In this document: positions 63,281 through 64,000 of the stretch, one piece after another
How positions within the stretch are numbered: the first letter of the stretch is position 1
Layout: each line of letters starts with the position of its first letter
Source of the DNA: Myxococcales bacterium
GTDB taxonomy: Bacteria > Myxococcota_A > UBA9160 > UBA4427
Direction: 5' to 3'
DNA: 64,000 nucleotides
Assembly (NCBI GenBank): GCA_022563535.1
Contig: JADFNE010000010.1
Coordinates: 1-64,000, forward strand
Program-made: the position numbers and the translations under genes
Notes under the pieces: generated by a model
What the model was told of the DNA's origin: nothing
Database searches by the model: none
The model's input: only the letters and a program-made list of their open reading frames with translations

Positions 63281-64000
63281 ATGATTCGCAGAGCCAAACC
63301 TCACTGGGCTGCCCTGCTCGGAGCCGCATTCGCACTCGGGGCGAGTGCGCTGCCGCAGATTGCGACGGCACAAGTCACGGACCCGGAGGATGAGGCGATC
63401 GAGGAGATGATCGTCGTTGGGGTCAAGATGGGAGCGTTGCCCATGGACGCCACCTCTTTCTCCAGCGAGATCGATCTCCAACGCTTCGAGGGCGAGCAGC
63501 GCCGCCTCGAGGACCTGTTGGCACAAACCGTTGGCGTGCAACTGCGACGCTTTGGCGGACCGGGGGAGCGAGCCGAGATTTCCATTCGCGGTTTTGCATC
63601 GTCCCAGGTCGTGGTGCAACTCGACGGCATGACACTCAATAATGGAATGGGCGGCGGCGTAGACCTCTCGAGCATTCCACTGGCGCAGCTCGAAAGTGTG
63701 TCTGTCACCCGAGGCGGGAGTTCCCTGCGCGCCGGGAGCGGTGCCATGGGCGGCGTCGTCGAACTCCGAACCCGGCGGCCCGACTTTCCGTCCCAACTCG
63801 CCAGCGCCCAGGCGGGTTCTTTCAACACCTACGACGTCTCCTTCTACCGCACCCAGCCGGGCCGCGTGGCAGATCTGGGATTCGGATACAGCGGTTTCAG
63901 AACGGATGGAGATTTTGAGTTTGCTCGCGTCGAAACTCGACTTCCCAGTGGCCAGATCATTCTCCCATCAACCCCGAGTGCGACCCGCATCAACAACAAG
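63281..64000 (+). CDS. TonB-dependent receptor (BtuB-like), cut by the window end
   Basis: The first 240 residues of an outer-membrane receptor that continues past the window. A signal peptide (LLGAAFALGASALPQIATAQ) is followed by a TonB-box-like segment (AIEEMIVVG) and a plug domain with ISIRGFASSQVVVQLDGMTL and SVTRGGSSLRAGSGAMGGVV. The beginning of the barrel is seen. Control by the cobalamin riboswitch argues that the substrate is vitamin B12 or another corrinoid. It is open to the last base with no stop. Confidence 0.88.
   Translation, partial: MIRRAKPHWAALLGAAFALGASALPQIATAQVTDPEDEAIEEMIVVGVKMGALPMDATSFSSEIDLQRFEGEQRRLEDLLAQTVGVQLRRFGGPGERAEISIRGFASSQVVVQLDGMTLNNGMGGGVDLSSIPLAQLESVSVTRGGSSLRAGSGAMGGVVELRTRRPDFPSQLASAQAGSFNTYDVSFYRTQPGRVADLGFGYSGFRTDGDFEFARVETRLPSGQIILPSTPSATRINNK

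Overview
The window looks like a chromosomal segment of a GC-rich, Gram-negative, mostly aerobic bacterium. A deltaproteobacteria-like lineage (Myxococcota or a relative) fits best, but this is inference from gene content, not a phylogeny. Supporting signs are an outer membrane (Lnt, TonB receptor, two-partner secretion), PEP-CTERM surface proteins, PilZ proteins, a wax-ester synthase, a probable F420/flavin luciferase-like enzyme, several CoA-transferases, and a housekeeping block ftsE-ftsX-envC-ctp-xseA-xseB-ispA-dxs-tlyA-lnt headed by a protein type I associate with deltaproteobacteria.

Layout. 0.6-4.8 kb: a MacAB-like exporter (adaptor, ATPase, two different FtsX-type permeases). 4.9-8.9 kb, minus strand: a REP-associated (Y1) transposase, a phytanoyl-CoA-dioxygenase-like enzyme, and an S9-family protein that has lost its catalytic Ser and His. 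9.1-14.3 kb: lipid and CoA genes (luciferase-like oxidoreductase, enoyl-CoA hydratase, wax-ester synthase/DGAT, SDR) and a PilZ protein. 14.4 kb: an exported, extremely His-rich small protein. 15.0-18.5 kb, minus strand: etfB-etfA, a DUF35 Zn-ribbon/OB protein and a thiolase-like protein. Divergent from these, 18.9-28.9 kb: a three-subunit acetone-carboxylase-type enzyme, three family III CoA-transferases and an MFS transporter, which looks like a ketone/acyl-CoA catabolic island. 28.9-30.8 kb: an ABC transporter with a 47-residue membrane microprotein. 30.8-42.6 kb, minus strand: the housekeeping block covering isoprenoid supply, lipoprotein acylation, exonuclease VII and division-linked peptidoglycan hydrolysis control. 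42.9-44.8 kb: a membrane dipeptidase and a small gene interrupted by an in-frame TAG.

45.1-59.3 kb is the most unusual part. A TpsB transporter is followed by a 2362-residue TpsA exoprotein built of degenerate long repeats, and then, 8 bases later, by a 1645-residue exported pentapeptide-repeat protein with a PEP-CTERM tail whose coils are interrupted at intervals by cysteine-paired loops. I think this is one co-expressed cell-surface system and the best candidate for an undescribed system here. 59.3-61.7 kb, minus strand: a DJ-1/PfpI protein coupled to a GlxA-type regulator, then a second PilZ protein. 61.9-64.0 kb: a cobalamin riboswitch ahead of a small PEP-CTERM protein and a TonB-dependent receptor cut by the window end, pointing to a B12 uptake operon with an exosortase-sorted accessory protein.

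I saw no rRNA, no convincing tRNA, no CRISPR array and no complete insertion sequence with ends. All calls are from reading the sequence; no database search was run.
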